From Myxococcota bacterium (lineage in GTDB: Bacteria > Myxococcota_A > Bradymonadia > UBA7976 > UBA1532): a stretch of 64,000 nt of DNA. The notes beneath the pieces are model-generated. The model was given only the letters and a program-made list of their open reading frames with translations, had not been told where the DNA came from and ran no database searches. The position numbers and the translations under genes were made by a program. Every line of letters starts with the position of its first letter. Positions within the stretch are counted from its first letter, which is position 1. Location: positions 1-64,000 of the forward strand of contig CAUJDF010000087.1 in NCBI GenBank assembly GCA_963169045.1, read 5' to 3'. This document shows positions 8,806-16,722 of this stretch, piece by piece.

Positions 8806-10389
8806 TCAGGGCGGCCGCGCCCCGAAGCGCGCCGCGTACCGCGCCCGCACACCCGCCGCCGCGCGCACGTCGCCCAACGCCTCGTAGGCGGCGAGCAGCT
8901 GCATCCACGCCGTCCGCTGCTCCGGATCGAGCACGACCAGCCGCTCGAGGTGCGCCGCCGCCTCCGCCGCGCGCCCGTCCTCGAACGCCAGCGCCGCCAG
9001 CCAGCCATAGGCGAACACCGTCTCCTCCCAGCGCTCGAGCGCCTGCCGGCACAGCGCCGCCGCCTCGCGCCGCCGCCCCCGGACGACCTCGAGCTGACAC
9101 CGCACGACCAGGACGCCCGGCGCGTCGCCGAACCGCTTCGCCAGCGCCTCGATCGGCGGGGCGGCCGCGGCCCCGTCGCCCTCTGCCAGCGCGTCGAGCG
9201 CGGCGACGACGCCGCTCACGAACGCCGGCTCGTCGTCGGCGCGGACGCCGAAGCGCTCCGCCCGAGGCGGCAGCCCGAAGCGCCGGCGCAGGCGCACGTT
9301 GGCCGCGCCGAGCGCCTCCGCCTCGGCGCCCGCCGGGAGGTGGGCCAGCGCCGCCTCCGCCCGGCTCACCGCGTACCCGGCCTGGTACGCCCGCACGAGA
9401 TACGCCCACTGCGCCGCCGCGGGTGACGGCCCCATCGCGGCGCGCAACCGGTCGATCGCCGCCAGCGCCGCCGTCACGTCGCCCTTGCGGAGCGCGGCGT
9501 CGCTCGCCGCCGCCAGGCGCTTCAGCTCGTCGGCCTGGCGCTCCTGCGCCTTCCGCTCGCCGAGCATCGCCAGGTAGTGCCCGCGGTCGACCGGATCCCA
9601 GCCATCCCATCCCTCCATGGCTGCTCTCAGATCGGCCACCAGCTTCGCCTCGTCGCGCACCTCGAGCGCGCGCTCGGCGAGGACGCGGCGCAGGATGCCT
9701 TCGACGCGCGGCGCAAAGAACGACGCGCGGTGGTCGTACACCGGCGAGAGGATGTCTTCGGTGTCGCGCACGTGGGGCGCCCCCAGCGTGTGCGCCCACT
9801 CGTGCAGGAACAGCGTGAGCGCCTTGTGTTCGAGGCGCTGGTGGTAGAGCGCGTCCCGGTCCGCCACGTCGGTGTGGGTCAGGCTCGCGGCCAGCGCGTC
9901 GTACTCGGCGACGTCGTGCAGGCCGCGCATCACGATGTGTCGCGAGAAGTAGCGGGCCGCGCCGAGCTGGTGCTGGCTCGAGGTCACGACCGGGAGCGCC
10001 GCCATCAGGCCGACGACCCAGTCGACGTCCTCGCCCGCATCGAGCGCCTCCAGCGCGTCGAGCGCGTCGGCGGCCTGGCCCGCCGGCTCGGCGTCCCACT
10101 CGCGATACTCCGCCACGGCGAAGCGCACGCCGAACGCGGGCGCGGTGATGCGCTCGGCCCGACGCAACAGATCGCCGAAGCGCTGCTGCCAGTCGCGCGC
10201 CTCCCTGCGGTAGCCCGCCGTCGCCCAGACGCGCACCATGTACGTGCGCGCCTCGACGGGTCGCGCCGGCGGCTCGGGCGCCTCGAGCGCCGCCGGCCGC
10301 AGCGACTCGCGCAGCCCCGCGTCGGGATCGCGAAAGCAGCTCGCCAGCATCGCCGCGAGCACCGTCACGCCGGCGAGCGCGCGTCCCAC
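8806..10389 (-). CDS. lipoprotein with metzincin-like HEXXHXXGXXH zinc site and TPR-like C-terminus
   Basis: A 527-residue protein with a lipobox-type signal (LAAMLASC at about residues 11-18). The sequence HEWAHTLGAPH near residue 192 fits the extended zinc-binding signature HEXXHXXGXXH of metzincin metalloproteases, so a peptidase active site is likely. The Met-turn methionine was not identified with certainty. The C-terminal half (about 270-525) is Ala/Leu/Glu-rich helical sequence with TPR-like periodicity. It is the middle of three minus-strand genes for exported proteins, 45 bases from the beta-helix gene and 4 bases from the NTF2-fold gene. Substrate unknown. Confidence 0.78.
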   Translation of the reverse strand: MGRALAGVTVLAAMLASCFRDPDAGLRESLRPAALEAPEPPARPVEARTYMVRVWATAGYRREARDWQQRFGDLLRRAERITAPAFGVRFAVAEYREWDAEPAGQAADALDALEALDAGEDVDWVVGLMAALPVVTSSQHQLGAARYFSRHIVMRGLHDVAEYDALAASLTHTDVADRDALYHQRLEHKALTLFLHEWAHTLGAPHVRDTEDILSPVYDHRASFFAPRVEGILRRVLAERALEVRDEAKLVADLRAAMEGWDGWDPVDRGHYLAMLGERKAQERQADELKRLAAASDAALRKGDVTAALAAIDRLRAAMGPSPAAAQWAYLVRAYQAGYAVSRAEAALAHLPAGAEAEALGAANVRLRRRFGLPPRAERFGVRADDEPAFVSGVVAALDALAEGDGAAAAPPIEALAKRFGDAPGVLVVRCQLEVVRGRRREAAALCRQALERWEETVFAYGWLAALAFEDGRAAEAAAHLERLVVLDPEQRTAWMQLLAAYEALGDVRAAAGVRARYAARFGARPP

Positions 10390-10393
10390 GGCG

Positions 10394-11737
10394 TCAGCAG
10401 GGACAGTCGAGGAAGGGCGTGGTGATGTCTTCGGTGACGCGCCACACGCCCGCGTCGGGGCGCGCGAGCCGGTCGCGCTGCAACAGCTCGGGCACGCCGT
10501 CGCCGTCGAGGTCCGCCGCCGCCTCCGGCGCGAAGAACGTGCCCGGCGCCTCGGGATCGCTCAGCAGCACGAGCCGCCGGCCGTCGAGCCGCCAGAGCGC
10601 CCAGAGCTCGCCGTAGAAGTCGCCGCAGCCGTCGCCGGCCCGCGCCGACACCGCCACCCACGTCGTCGGCCCGCGGAACACGACCACGTCTCCCGCGCCG
10701 CCGTCCCACGGCCCCTTCCCCGCGTAATTGCTGGCGAAATCGGTCTGGATGGCTTTGTGCGCCGGCAGCGCGCGGAACGCGTTGCGCGCGCGCTTCTCGA
10801 GCGCGGCGTCCTCGGCGGCCGCGAAAATGGCGGGCGCCGGCGCGTCCGCCGGTCGCGCGTAGACGGCGCGCTCGCAGCCGGCCAGCGGCGCCACCAGCAG
10901 CCGCCCGGCCTCGCCGGCGAGGTCCCACAGCTCGGCGGCGATCTGCGCGGGCGGCGCCGGCGCCGTGCCCTCCTCCCGGCCCTCCCAGCCCTGAACGACG
11001 CCGAAGTGCGGGATCGCGCGCGCGAGGAGCCGCGGTCGCCCGAGCTTGCCGCGACAGACCTCGCCCTGCGCGCCGTAGCCGACGACCTCCCGGCCCTCCC
11101 AGGCCTGCCAGGGGCCGAGGTCGAGCAGCGCCGCCTCCGCCACCCGCGCCGGCACGGTCACCTCCGGCGCGGCGTGCCGCAGGTCGCCGGGCGTCGCGTC
11201 GAGCACCACGTGGCCGCCCTCGATCACCATCATCAGCCGCGCCGCGTCGAGCGCGCCGACCTCGGGCGGCCGCAGCGTCGAGGCGAGCATCTCCTCGCGC
11301 GCGATGCGCAGGCCGCCGCCCTCCTCGACCAGGAGGAGCTGCTTGGGGCCGCGGTCCTCGAACTTCCCCGAGGACCACGTCTGGGTGAAGGTCACCACCG
11401 CCAGCGCGCCCGCCGCGCTGACCTTGCGATCGTCGGCGGTGACCTTCATCGGCTTCTTGAACATGCGGGCGCGGTCGGCGACCCAGCCCGCGCGGTCGAA
11501 CCGCGTCGTGCGCGGTCCGGCCCGCTTGATGCCCTCGAAGCGCCTCGCATAGAGCGCCTCGTAGGCTGCGAAGTCGCCGCCGTTCTGCGCCGCCAGCCAG
11601 GCGTCGACCAGCGCGCCGGCGGCCGCCGGCTCGACCTTCGCCGCGCGCGCCGGCTTCGTCTCGGCCGCCGCCGTCGTCACCACCGGCGCGCCGAGGAGCG
11701 CGCCCGCCAGCACCCATGCGACCGTCACTCGTCCCAC
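10394..11737 (-). CDS. secreted protein with SnoaL/NTF2-like domain
   Basis: A 447-residue protein starting at GTG 11737, chosen because GGAGG lies five bases upstream and a signal peptide (VAWVLAGALLGAPVV then Ala-x-Ala) begins there. Residues about 40-150 resemble the SnoaL-like (NTF2 fold) domain often attached to L,D-transpeptidases: VDAWLAAQNGGD, FDRAGWVADRAR, then a strand-rich end. The central part is unassigned. Near the C-terminus DLDGDGVPELL resembles an FG-GAP/VCBS calcium-type loop. It is the first gene of a three-gene minus-strand run, 4 bases before the metzincin-like gene. No enzymatic role can be assigned. Confidence 0.75.
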   Translation of the reverse strand: MGRVTVAWVLAGALLGAPVVTTAAAETKPARAAKVEPAAAGALVDAWLAAQNGGDFAAYEALYARRFEGIKRAGPRTTRFDRAGWVADRARMFKKPMKVTADDRKVSAAGALAVVTFTQTWSSGKFEDRGPKQLLLVEEGGGLRIAREEMLASTLRPPEVGALDAARLMMVIEGGHVVLDATPGDLRHAAPEVTVPARVAEAALLDLGPWQAWEGREVVGYGAQGEVCRGKLGRPRLLARAIPHFGVVQGWEGREEGTAPAPPAQIAAELWDLAGEAGRLLVAPLAGCERAVYARPADAPAPAIFAAAEDAALEKRARNAFRALPAHKAIQTDFASNYAGKGPWDGGAGDVVVFRGPTTWVAVSARAGDGCGDFYGELWALWRLDGRRLVLLSDPEAPGTFFAPEAAADLDGDGVPELLQRDRLARPDAGVWRVTEDITTPFLDCPC

Positions 11738-11765
11738 GTCGACCTCCGTGGCGACAGAAATGACG

Positions 11766-11777
11766 CGTTCGCGAACG
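11766..11777. promoter_or_regulatory. 12-bp perfect palindrome between divergent genes
   Basis: CGTTCGCGAACG is self-complementary and lies in the 77-base gap between the divergent starts at 11737 and 11815. On the minus strand it is preceded by TTTACA, a good -35 match, with TCATTT 17 bases later as a poor -10. The palindrome would therefore sit in the promoter spacer, as an operator might. Its regulator is unknown. Confidence 0.35.
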
Positions 11778-11814
11778 TGGTGTAAAGCGCGGCGTGCGGG
11801 CATGATGCGCGGCC

Positions 11815-12177
11815 ATGCAGCTCGCCGCCCGCGTCGCCGTCGCCTTCGTCGCCCTCGCGCACCTGTGGTTCCTGGTGCTCGAGATGTTCCTGTGGACGCG
11901 CCCCTTCGGACGCAAGACGTTCCGCATGTCCGAAGAGCAGGCGCAGGCGACCGCCGTCCTCGCCGCCAACCAGGGCCTCTACAACGGCTTCCTGGCGACG
12001 GGCCTGATCTGGGGCCTGCTGATCGACGCGCCGACGTTCGCGCGCGCGGTGCAGACGTTCTTCCTGTCGTGCGTGCTCGTGGCCGGCGTCTACGGCGGGG
12101 CCACCGCGTCGCGCGCCATCCTCTTCGTGCAGGCGCTGCCGGCGGCGATCGCGCTCGCCCTCGTCTCGTTCGCCTGA
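11815..12177 (+). CDS. DUF1304-family small membrane protein
   Basis: A 120-residue hydrophobic protein with about four membrane helices (roughly residues 5-24, 55-75, 78-100 and 103-119). Between helices 1 and 2 it carries EMFLWTRPFGRKTF followed by AANQGLYNGFLA, which is the DUF1304 signature as I know it; length also fits. Function of the family is not established. It is transcribed away from the NTF2-fold gene and 36 bases before a response regulator, so it may be read together with the two-component genes. Confidence 0.85.
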   Translation: MQLAARVAVAFVALAHLWFLVLEMFLWTRPFGRKTFRMSEEQAQATAVLAANQGLYNGFLATGLIWGLLIDAPTFARAVQTFFLSCVLVAGVYGGATASRAILFVQALPAAIALALVSFA

Positions 12178-12213
12178 CCTCCCGGCGCGGCCGGCCGACG
12201 GTATGCTCGAGCC

Positions 12214-12885
12214 GTGCGCATCCTGCTGGTCGAGGACGAACCGAGGATCGCGGGCTTCGCCGCGCGGGGCCTTCGCGAAGAGGGCCACCAGGTGACGCTC
12301 GCCGCCGACCTCGCGGCCGCCCGCGCGGCGCTCGCCGCCGACGAGTTCGACCTGCTCGTGGTCGACCGGATGCTGCCCGACGGCGACGGCCTCGACCTCG
12401 TCCGCGAGCTGCGCCGCCACGGCGAGCGCCTGCCCGCCATCTGCGTGACGGCGCGCGACCGCGTCGAGGAGCGCGTCGAGGGCCTCTACGGCGGCGCCGA
12501 CGACTACCTGGTCAAACCCTTCGCCTTCGACGAGCTGCTGGCCCGCATCGCCGCCGTGACGCGCCGCGCCGGCGCCGCCGAGCGCCTCACCGTCGGCGAC
12601 CTCGAGATCGACCTCGCCGCCCACCGCGTGCACCGGGGCGGTCGCGAGATCCGCCTGACCGCCAAGGAATTCGCGCTGTTGCGCTGCCTCGCCGAGAACG
12701 CGGGACGCGTGATGAGCCGCACCCGCCTGCTCGAGCGCGTCTGGGACGTGAGCCACGACCCGGGCACGAACGTGGTCGACGTCCAGATCAGCTACCTGCG
12801 CGCGAAGGTCGACCAGGGCTTCGATCGGCCGCTCATCCACACCGTGCGCGGCGTCGGCTACGTCCTCGAGGACGCCCGGCGTTGA
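12214..12885 (+). CDS. OmpR-family response regulator
   Basis: A 223-residue regulator starting with GTG. The receiver domain has EDEP at residues 7-10, phospho-acceptor Asp51 in VVDRMLP, the Thr in VTARD and Lys in LVKPFAFDEL. The C-terminal winged helix (about 125-220) has the OmpR-family LTAKEFALL and HTVRGVGYVLED motifs. Its stop overlaps the TTG start of the kinase gene by 3 bases. The pair stands directly upstream of the cytochrome b-DHC/SHP/DHC genes, so those cytochromes are the likely regulated targets. No operator repeat stood out in the short gap before 14258. Confidence 0.94.
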   Translation: MRILLVEDEPRIAGFAARGLREEGHQVTLAADLAAARAALAADEFDLLVVDRMLPDGDGLDLVRELRRHGERLPAICVTARDRVEERVEGLYGGADDYLVKPFAFDELLARIAAVTRRAGAAERLTVGDLEIDLAAHRVHRGGREIRLTAKEFALLRCLAENAGRVMSRTRLLERVWDVSHDPGTNVVDVQISYLRAKVDQGFDRPLIHTVRGVGYVLEDARR

Positions 12886-14204
12886 GCGCCACCCTGGCCG
12901 GGCGCCTCGTGGCGCGCGGGACGGCGGTGACCATCGGGGCGCTGCTCGTGGTCGGCGTGGCGACGGGGGCCCTGCTGCACGCGACGCAGGTCCGCGCGCT
13001 CGACCGGGCGCTGTTGGCGGCGGCCCACGCCGAGGCGCACCCGCAGCCCGACGGGCGCTGGGAGGTGGAGCGCGGCCGCTCCCCGGTCGAGGTCTGGCTC
13101 GCCGAGCCGGGGGACGCCCGCGTCCCGCGGGACCTGTGGGCCGAGGCGCTGGCGGCGCGGGGCCCGACCTTCGCCGAGGTGGGCGACCGGCGCCTGCTGC
13201 TGCTCGTCGCCGAGCCCGAGCACGACGACGACGACGAGGACCACGACCACGTCGTCGTCGCGGCGGCCGCGCAGCGACCGACATTGCGCCGCACGATCGG
13301 CGTGTTCTCGTTGACCTACGCCGCGGTGGCGCTCCTGGCGGCGCTCGGCGGGGCCCTCCTGCAGCGACGTGTCGTGCGCCGCGCGCTGGCGCCGCTCGAG
13401 CAGGCGCGGGAGGAGGCGGCGCGCGCGACCGGCCACGGCGCCGGCGCCCGGCTGACGGCGCAGGGGCCGGCCGAGGTCCGGACGCTCATCGAGGCGATGA
13501 ACGCGCTCCTCTCGCGCCTGGATGTCGCCTTCGGCGCGCAGGCCCGCTTCACCGCCGAGGCGGCGCACGAGCTGCGCACCCCGGTCACCGTGATGCTCGG
13601 CGAGCTCGACGTGACGCTGCGCCGCGCGCGCACGCCCGAGGCCTATCGCGAGGCGCTGCTCACGGTGCGCGAGTCGGTGGAGCGGCTGCGCGCGCTCGTC
13701 GAGGGCCTCAACCTGCTGGCGCGCATCGATGCGGGGCAGGCCGAGCAGCTTCGCGAACCGACGGACGCCGCCGAGGTGGCGCGTCGCGCCGCCGCCGCCG
13801 AGGCGAGGGCGCTCGAGGCCGCGGGGTGCCCGCTGTCGATCGAGATCGCGGCCGACCCCGTGCTGCGGGTGCACGGCGCGCTCGTGGAGTCGGCGCTCGG
13901 CAACCTGCTGCGCAACGCGGCGGCGTACGCGCCCGGCGGCCCGGTGACGTTGCGCGTCGAGGCCGACGCCACGCGCGCGACGTTCACCGTCGACGACAGC
14001 GGGCCCGGGGTGCCGCCCGACGCGCGCGAGGCCCTGTTCGACCGGTTCGCGCGCGGGGGCGAGGCGCGCCGTCGCCACCGCGCCGGCCTGGGCCTCGGCC
14101 TGCCGCTCGCCCGCGAGGTCGCGCGACGCCACGGCGGCGACTGCCGCCTCGAGTCGGCGCCCGGCGGCGGCTGCCGCGCCGTGCTCACGCTGCCGATCTC
14201 ATGA
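12882..14204 (+). CDS. sensor histidine kinase with acidic/His-rich periplasmic segment
   Basis: A 440-residue kinase. The most upstream in-frame start is TTG 12882, overlapping the regulator's stop; GTG 12909 is possible. Membrane helices lie at about residues 10-32 and 138-160. The periplasmic loop between them ends with EHDDDDEDHDH (near 112-122), a run of acidic and His residues that could bind metal cations. A HAMP-like linker follows. The HisKA box is AHELRTP near residue 228, and the ATPase domain has GNLLRNAAAYAP, DDSGPGVP and GLGLGLPLA. It pairs with the regulator before it. Overall layout resembles CusS/CzcS-type or QseC-type kinases; the signal is unknown. Confidence 0.92.
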   Translation: MSATLAGRLVARGTAVTIGALLVVGVATGALLHATQVRALDRALLAAAHAEAHPQPDGRWEVERGRSPVEVWLAEPGDARVPRDLWAEALAARGPTFAEVGDRRLLLLVAEPEHDDDDEDHDHVVVAAAAQRPTLRRTIGVFSLTYAAVALLAALGGALLQRRVVRRALAPLEQAREEAARATGHGAGARLTAQGPAEVRTLIEAMNALLSRLDVAFGAQARFTAEAAHELRTPVTVMLGELDVTLRRARTPEAYREALLTVRESVERLRALVEGLNLLARIDAGQAEQLREPTDAAEVARRAAAAEARALEAAGCPLSIEIAADPVLRVHGALVESALGNLLRNAAAYAPGGPVTLRVEADATRATFTVDDSGPGVPPDAREALFDRFARGGEARRRHRAGLGLGLPLAREVARRHGGDCRLESAPGGGCRAVLTLPIS

Positions 14205-14257
14205 ACGTCTAATCCGCGATTCACCGGCAACCAATGCGGCGCCTCTAGGGTGGCCGC

Positions 14258-15334
14258 ATGGCGAAGATGCGGATCTGGGACGTGCCGACGCGGACGTTCC
14301 ACGGGCTCCTCGGGGCCGCGGTGGCCGGCGCGTGGCTCACGGCGGGAGATGCCCGGTGGCTGCACCTGCACGTGCTGGCGGGCACGCTGGCGGCCGCGCT
14401 GACCCTGTTCCGCGTGCTCTGGGGCTTCATCGGGGGCCCGCACGCCCGGTTCCGCGCCTTCCTGAGGGGGCCGCGCGACGTCCGGGCGCACATCCACGAC
14501 CTGCTCGCGGGCACGGCACACCGGCCGGCGGGCCACGATCCGCTCGCGGGCTGGGCGATGGTCGCCGCCATGGCGCTGGTGCTGCTGCTGGCAGTCACCG
14601 GCGTGTGGGTGCTCGGCGGCGAGGAGGGCCAGGGACCGCTCGGCGGCGTGCTCTCCGTCGGCCAGGGGATCGCGCTGCACGGTCCGCACGGGGCCCTGTC
14701 GCTGGCGCTGCTCTGCTGGCTCGGCCTGCACCTCGCCGGCGTCGTCCTGGCCAGCCTGCGGCACGGCGAGGCTCTGCCGCTGGCGATGGTGACGGGCCGC
14801 AAGCGCGCGGTCCCCGGCGCGCCGTCGTCGCCGGCGCACCGCGGCGTCGCGCTGCTGCTCGTCGGCGCGATCGCCGGCGGCGCACTGTGGTCCGCGCGCG
14901 GCGTGCTCGCCGGCGAGCGCCCGTACGCCGGCCGCGCGCTGCCCGACGACCCGGAGTGGCGGAGCGCCTGCGGCGAGTGCCACCTCGCCTACCCGCCCCA
15001 CCTGCTGCCCGCGCGCTCCTGGACCGCGCTGATGGACGGCCAGGCCGACCACTTCGGCGAGGACCTCGGCCTCGAGGCAGAGCCCGCGGCGCGTGTGGAG
15101 CGCTTCCTCACCTCGCACGCCGCCGAGCGCGAGGTCAACGAGGCGGCCTGGTACGTCGCGCACACGACGCCCCCCGCCGAGACGCCGCTGCGCGTCACCG
15201 CGCTGCCCTGGTGGCGCGAACGACACCCCGTCCCCGACGACGACGCCGGCCGCTGCGGCGACTGCCATGCCGACGCCGAGGCGGGCACGTTCGTCGACGG
15301 CGCCATGACCCGAAAGGAAAGGAGCTCTCGATGA
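14258..15334 (+). CDS. cytochrome b561-type membrane protein fused to dihaem cytochrome c (DHC) domain
   Basis: A 358-residue fusion. Residues about 1-185 form a cytochrome b561 of the bacterial type with four membrane helices and paired His residues (TRTFHG, LHLHVLAG, LHGPHGALS, LGLHLAG) for two b haems. A fifth helix (about 190-210) leads into a periplasmic domain with two CXXCH c-haem sites, CGECH near 237 and CGDCH near 332. The sequence after the first site (LAYPPHLLPARSW) is the DHC signature. Free-standing cytochrome b, DHC and SHP are normally encoded together. Here b and DHC are one chain, suggesting electron flow from quinol to periplasmic SHP. ATGA overlap with the next gene. Confidence 0.88.
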   Translation: MAKMRIWDVPTRTFHGLLGAAVAGAWLTAGDARWLHLHVLAGTLAAALTLFRVLWGFIGGPHARFRAFLRGPRDVRAHIHDLLAGTAHRPAGHDPLAGWAMVAAMALVLLLAVTGVWVLGGEEGQGPLGGVLSVGQGIALHGPHGALSLALLCWLGLHLAGVVLASLRHGEALPLAMVTGRKRAVPGAPSSPAHRGVALLLVGAIAGGALWSARGVLAGERPYAGRALPDDPEWRSACGECHLAYPPHLLPARSWTALMDGQADHFGEDLGLEAEPAARVERFLTSHAAEREVNEAAWYVAHTTPPAETPLRVTALPWWRERHPVPDDDAGRCGDCHADAEAGTFVDGAMTRKERSSR

Positions 15335-15708
15335 ACCTCGCCCCTCTCGCCGTCGCCGCGCTGCTGGCGGCGCCCGGCCTGATCGACGCCTACCGGGCCG
15401 CCGGCGCCGGAGCCCCCGACGCGGCGCGCGGCCGCGCGTTCTGGACGCAGTCGTTCGCCGCTCCGGACGGCGGCGTCGCCCGCGCCTGCACGTCCTGCCA
15501 CGGCCCCGACCCGCTCGGACCGGGCCGGCACGTGAAGACCGGCGAGGTCCTCGCCGCCATGGCGCCCGCGGTGGAGCCGACGCGCTTCACCGATCCCGCC
15601 GAGGTCGAGAAGTGGTTCAAGCGCAACTGCAAATGGACGGTCGGCCGCGAGTGCACGCCCCAGGAGAAGGCCGACGTCGTGCTCTTCCTGACGGAGGTGA
15701 AGCGATGA
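15331..15708 (+). CDS. shp: SHP-like monohaem cytochrome c (DUF1924 family)
   Basis: A 125-residue protein with an N-terminal hydrophobic signal and one c-haem site CTSCH (about residues 55-59). The downstream motifs GRHVKTGEV, RFTDPAEVEKWFKRNC and GRECTPQEKADV match the DUF1924 family, which includes the sphaeroides haem protein (SHP). In SHP an Asn is the sixth haem ligand and is displaced when O2 or NO binds; the Asn in FKRNC is the obvious counterpart, and the Cys after it could pair with that in GREC. ATG 15331 follows AAAGGAAAGGAG and overlaps the upstream stop. It sits between two DHC-type electron donors. Physiological role of SHP is unsettled. Confidence 0.85.
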   Translation: MNLAPLAVAALLAAPGLIDAYRAAGAGAPDAARGRAFWTQSFAAPDGGVARACTSCHGPDPLGPGRHVKTGEVLAAMAPAVEPTRFTDPAEVEKWFKRNCKWTVGRECTPQEKADVVLFLTEVKR

Positions 15709-16205
15709 GGGCCGCGGCGACGCTGCTGGCGGTGCTGGCCCTGGCGGGCGGCGCGCTGGCGCACGACGACGATGCCGACGAGGACCTCGGGCGGCGCGCG
15801 CCGGCCGCGGCGTCGAGCCCGCAGTACCGCAAGGAGTGCGGCAGCTGTCACGTGGCGTACCCACCCGGCCTGCTGCCCGCACGCTCGTGGACGCGCCTCA
15901 TGGGCGGCCTCGGGGACCACTTCGGCGAGAGCGCGGAGCTGCCCGACGCGACGCGCGCCGCGCTGACGACATGGCTCGAAGCCCAGGCGGGCGGACGGCG
16001 CGTCCCCGCCGCGGAGACGCCGCTGCGGATCACCGAGACGCGCTTCTTCCGCCGCGAGCACGACGAGATCCCCGCGCGCCTCGTGCGCGACAACCCCGAA
16101 GTGAAGACGTTTGCCCGCTGCAACGCCTGTCACGCGGACGCGTCGGACGGGCGCTTCGACGAACACACGGTGCGCATCCCCGGCCACGGCCGCTGGGACG
16201 ATTAG
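15705..16205 (+). CDS. periplasmic dihaem cytochrome c (DHC family)
   Basis: A 166-residue protein with a cleavable signal peptide (to about residue 20, Ala-x-Ala then HDDDADED). It has two c-haem sites, CGSCH near residue 45 and CNACH near 139. Its core (VAYPPGLLPARSW then GDHFGE) is nearly the same as in the DHC half of the fusion protein at 14258, so the two are paralogues. In known clusters DHC passes electrons to SHP. It overlaps the SHP stop by 4 bases (ATGA), and its own stop overlaps the convergent gene's stop by 4 bases. A soluble shuttle beside a membrane-bound version is the simplest reading. Confidence 0.9.
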   Translation: MRAAATLLAVLALAGGALAHDDDADEDLGRRAPAAASSPQYRKECGSCHVAYPPGLLPARSWTRLMGGLGDHFGESAELPDATRAALTTWLEAQAGGRRVPAAETPLRITETRFFRREHDEIPARLVRDNPEVKTFARCNACHADASDGRFDEHTVRIPGHGRWDD

Positions 16206-16621
16206 ACTCCGCCGCCGGCATCGCGCGCCGCCTCGCGCGCGACCGCCGCGCCGAGCTCGGCCTCGAACGCCGCTTCGTCGGTCACCACGCGGAACCGGTC
16301 GCCGAACTGCCCGAAACGCGACACGAATTCGGCCGAGACGCGCATGAAGGGCGCCTGCACGAGCATCACCGTTCGCCACCCCGCCTGCCGCATGAGCCAC
16401 GCGGCCCACTGACCGCTCACGTCGATGCTCGCGCCGCGCGCGCCGCGCGCATCGATGAAGAGCTGCCCCTCGCCGCCGAGGAGTCGCTCGACCTCGAGCA
16501 TCGGGCGGTCGCCGAACTGCCCGACGTCGTGGCCGGCGAAGTGGATGAGCGCGATGCCGGGCGCCGGACGGACGAAGGCCATGGCGCAGGTCGGCGAGGT
16601 CAGGAGGGCGCGATCTTCCAT
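16202..16621 (-). CDS. hypothetical protein, STAS/SpoIIAA-like in appearance
   Basis: A 139-residue soluble protein with no signal or membrane segment. Alternating strands and helices (GIALIHFAGHD, GQLFIDARGARGA, AAWLMRQAGWRTVMLVQ) resemble a STAS or SpoIIAA-like alpha/beta fold, but no family motif is certain. Short proteins of this look are common in myxobacterial genomes. It is convergent with the dihaem cytochrome gene, sharing the bases TTAG so that both stop codons overlap, and divergent from cydA across a 100-base gap. Function unknown. Confidence 0.7.
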   Translation of the reverse strand: MEDRALLTSPTCAMAFVRPAPGIALIHFAGHDVGQFGDRPMLEVERLLGGEGQLFIDARGARGASIDVSGQWAAWLMRQAGWRTVMLVQAPFMRVSAEFVSRFGQFGDRFRVVTDEAAFEAELGAAVAREAARDAGGGV

Positions 16622-16644
16622 CGGTCGCAGTCTATGCGCGGGAT

Positions 16645-16666
16645 CGCCGCGGAATCCATCGCGGCG
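16645..16666. promoter_or_regulatory. inverted repeat upstream of cydA
   Basis: CGCCGCG (16645-16651) and CGCGGCG (16660-16666) are perfect 7-bp arms separated by 8 bases, in the gap between the minus-strand hypothetical gene and cydA. In such GC-rich DNA an arm pair of this kind can arise by chance. It is recorded as a weak operator or leader-hairpin candidate. No FNR, ArcA or NsrR-like box was seen in this gap. Confidence 0.2.
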
Positions 16667-16722
16667 CGACCGCGGGCGCCGCCCGACCGTCGAGATGCAG
16701 GGCGAGCGGCGGAGGCTGAGCC

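Noticed and set aside
5789-10099. Minus-strand open frame of 1,436 codons
   Set aside because: It crosses three real genes in a non-coding frame; composition is Arg/Gly/Ala with no domain.
16622-16722. FNR, ArcA or NsrR-type site before cydA
   Set aside because: Looked for TTGAT-N4-ATCAA and similar AT-rich dyads; the gap is GC-rich and has none.
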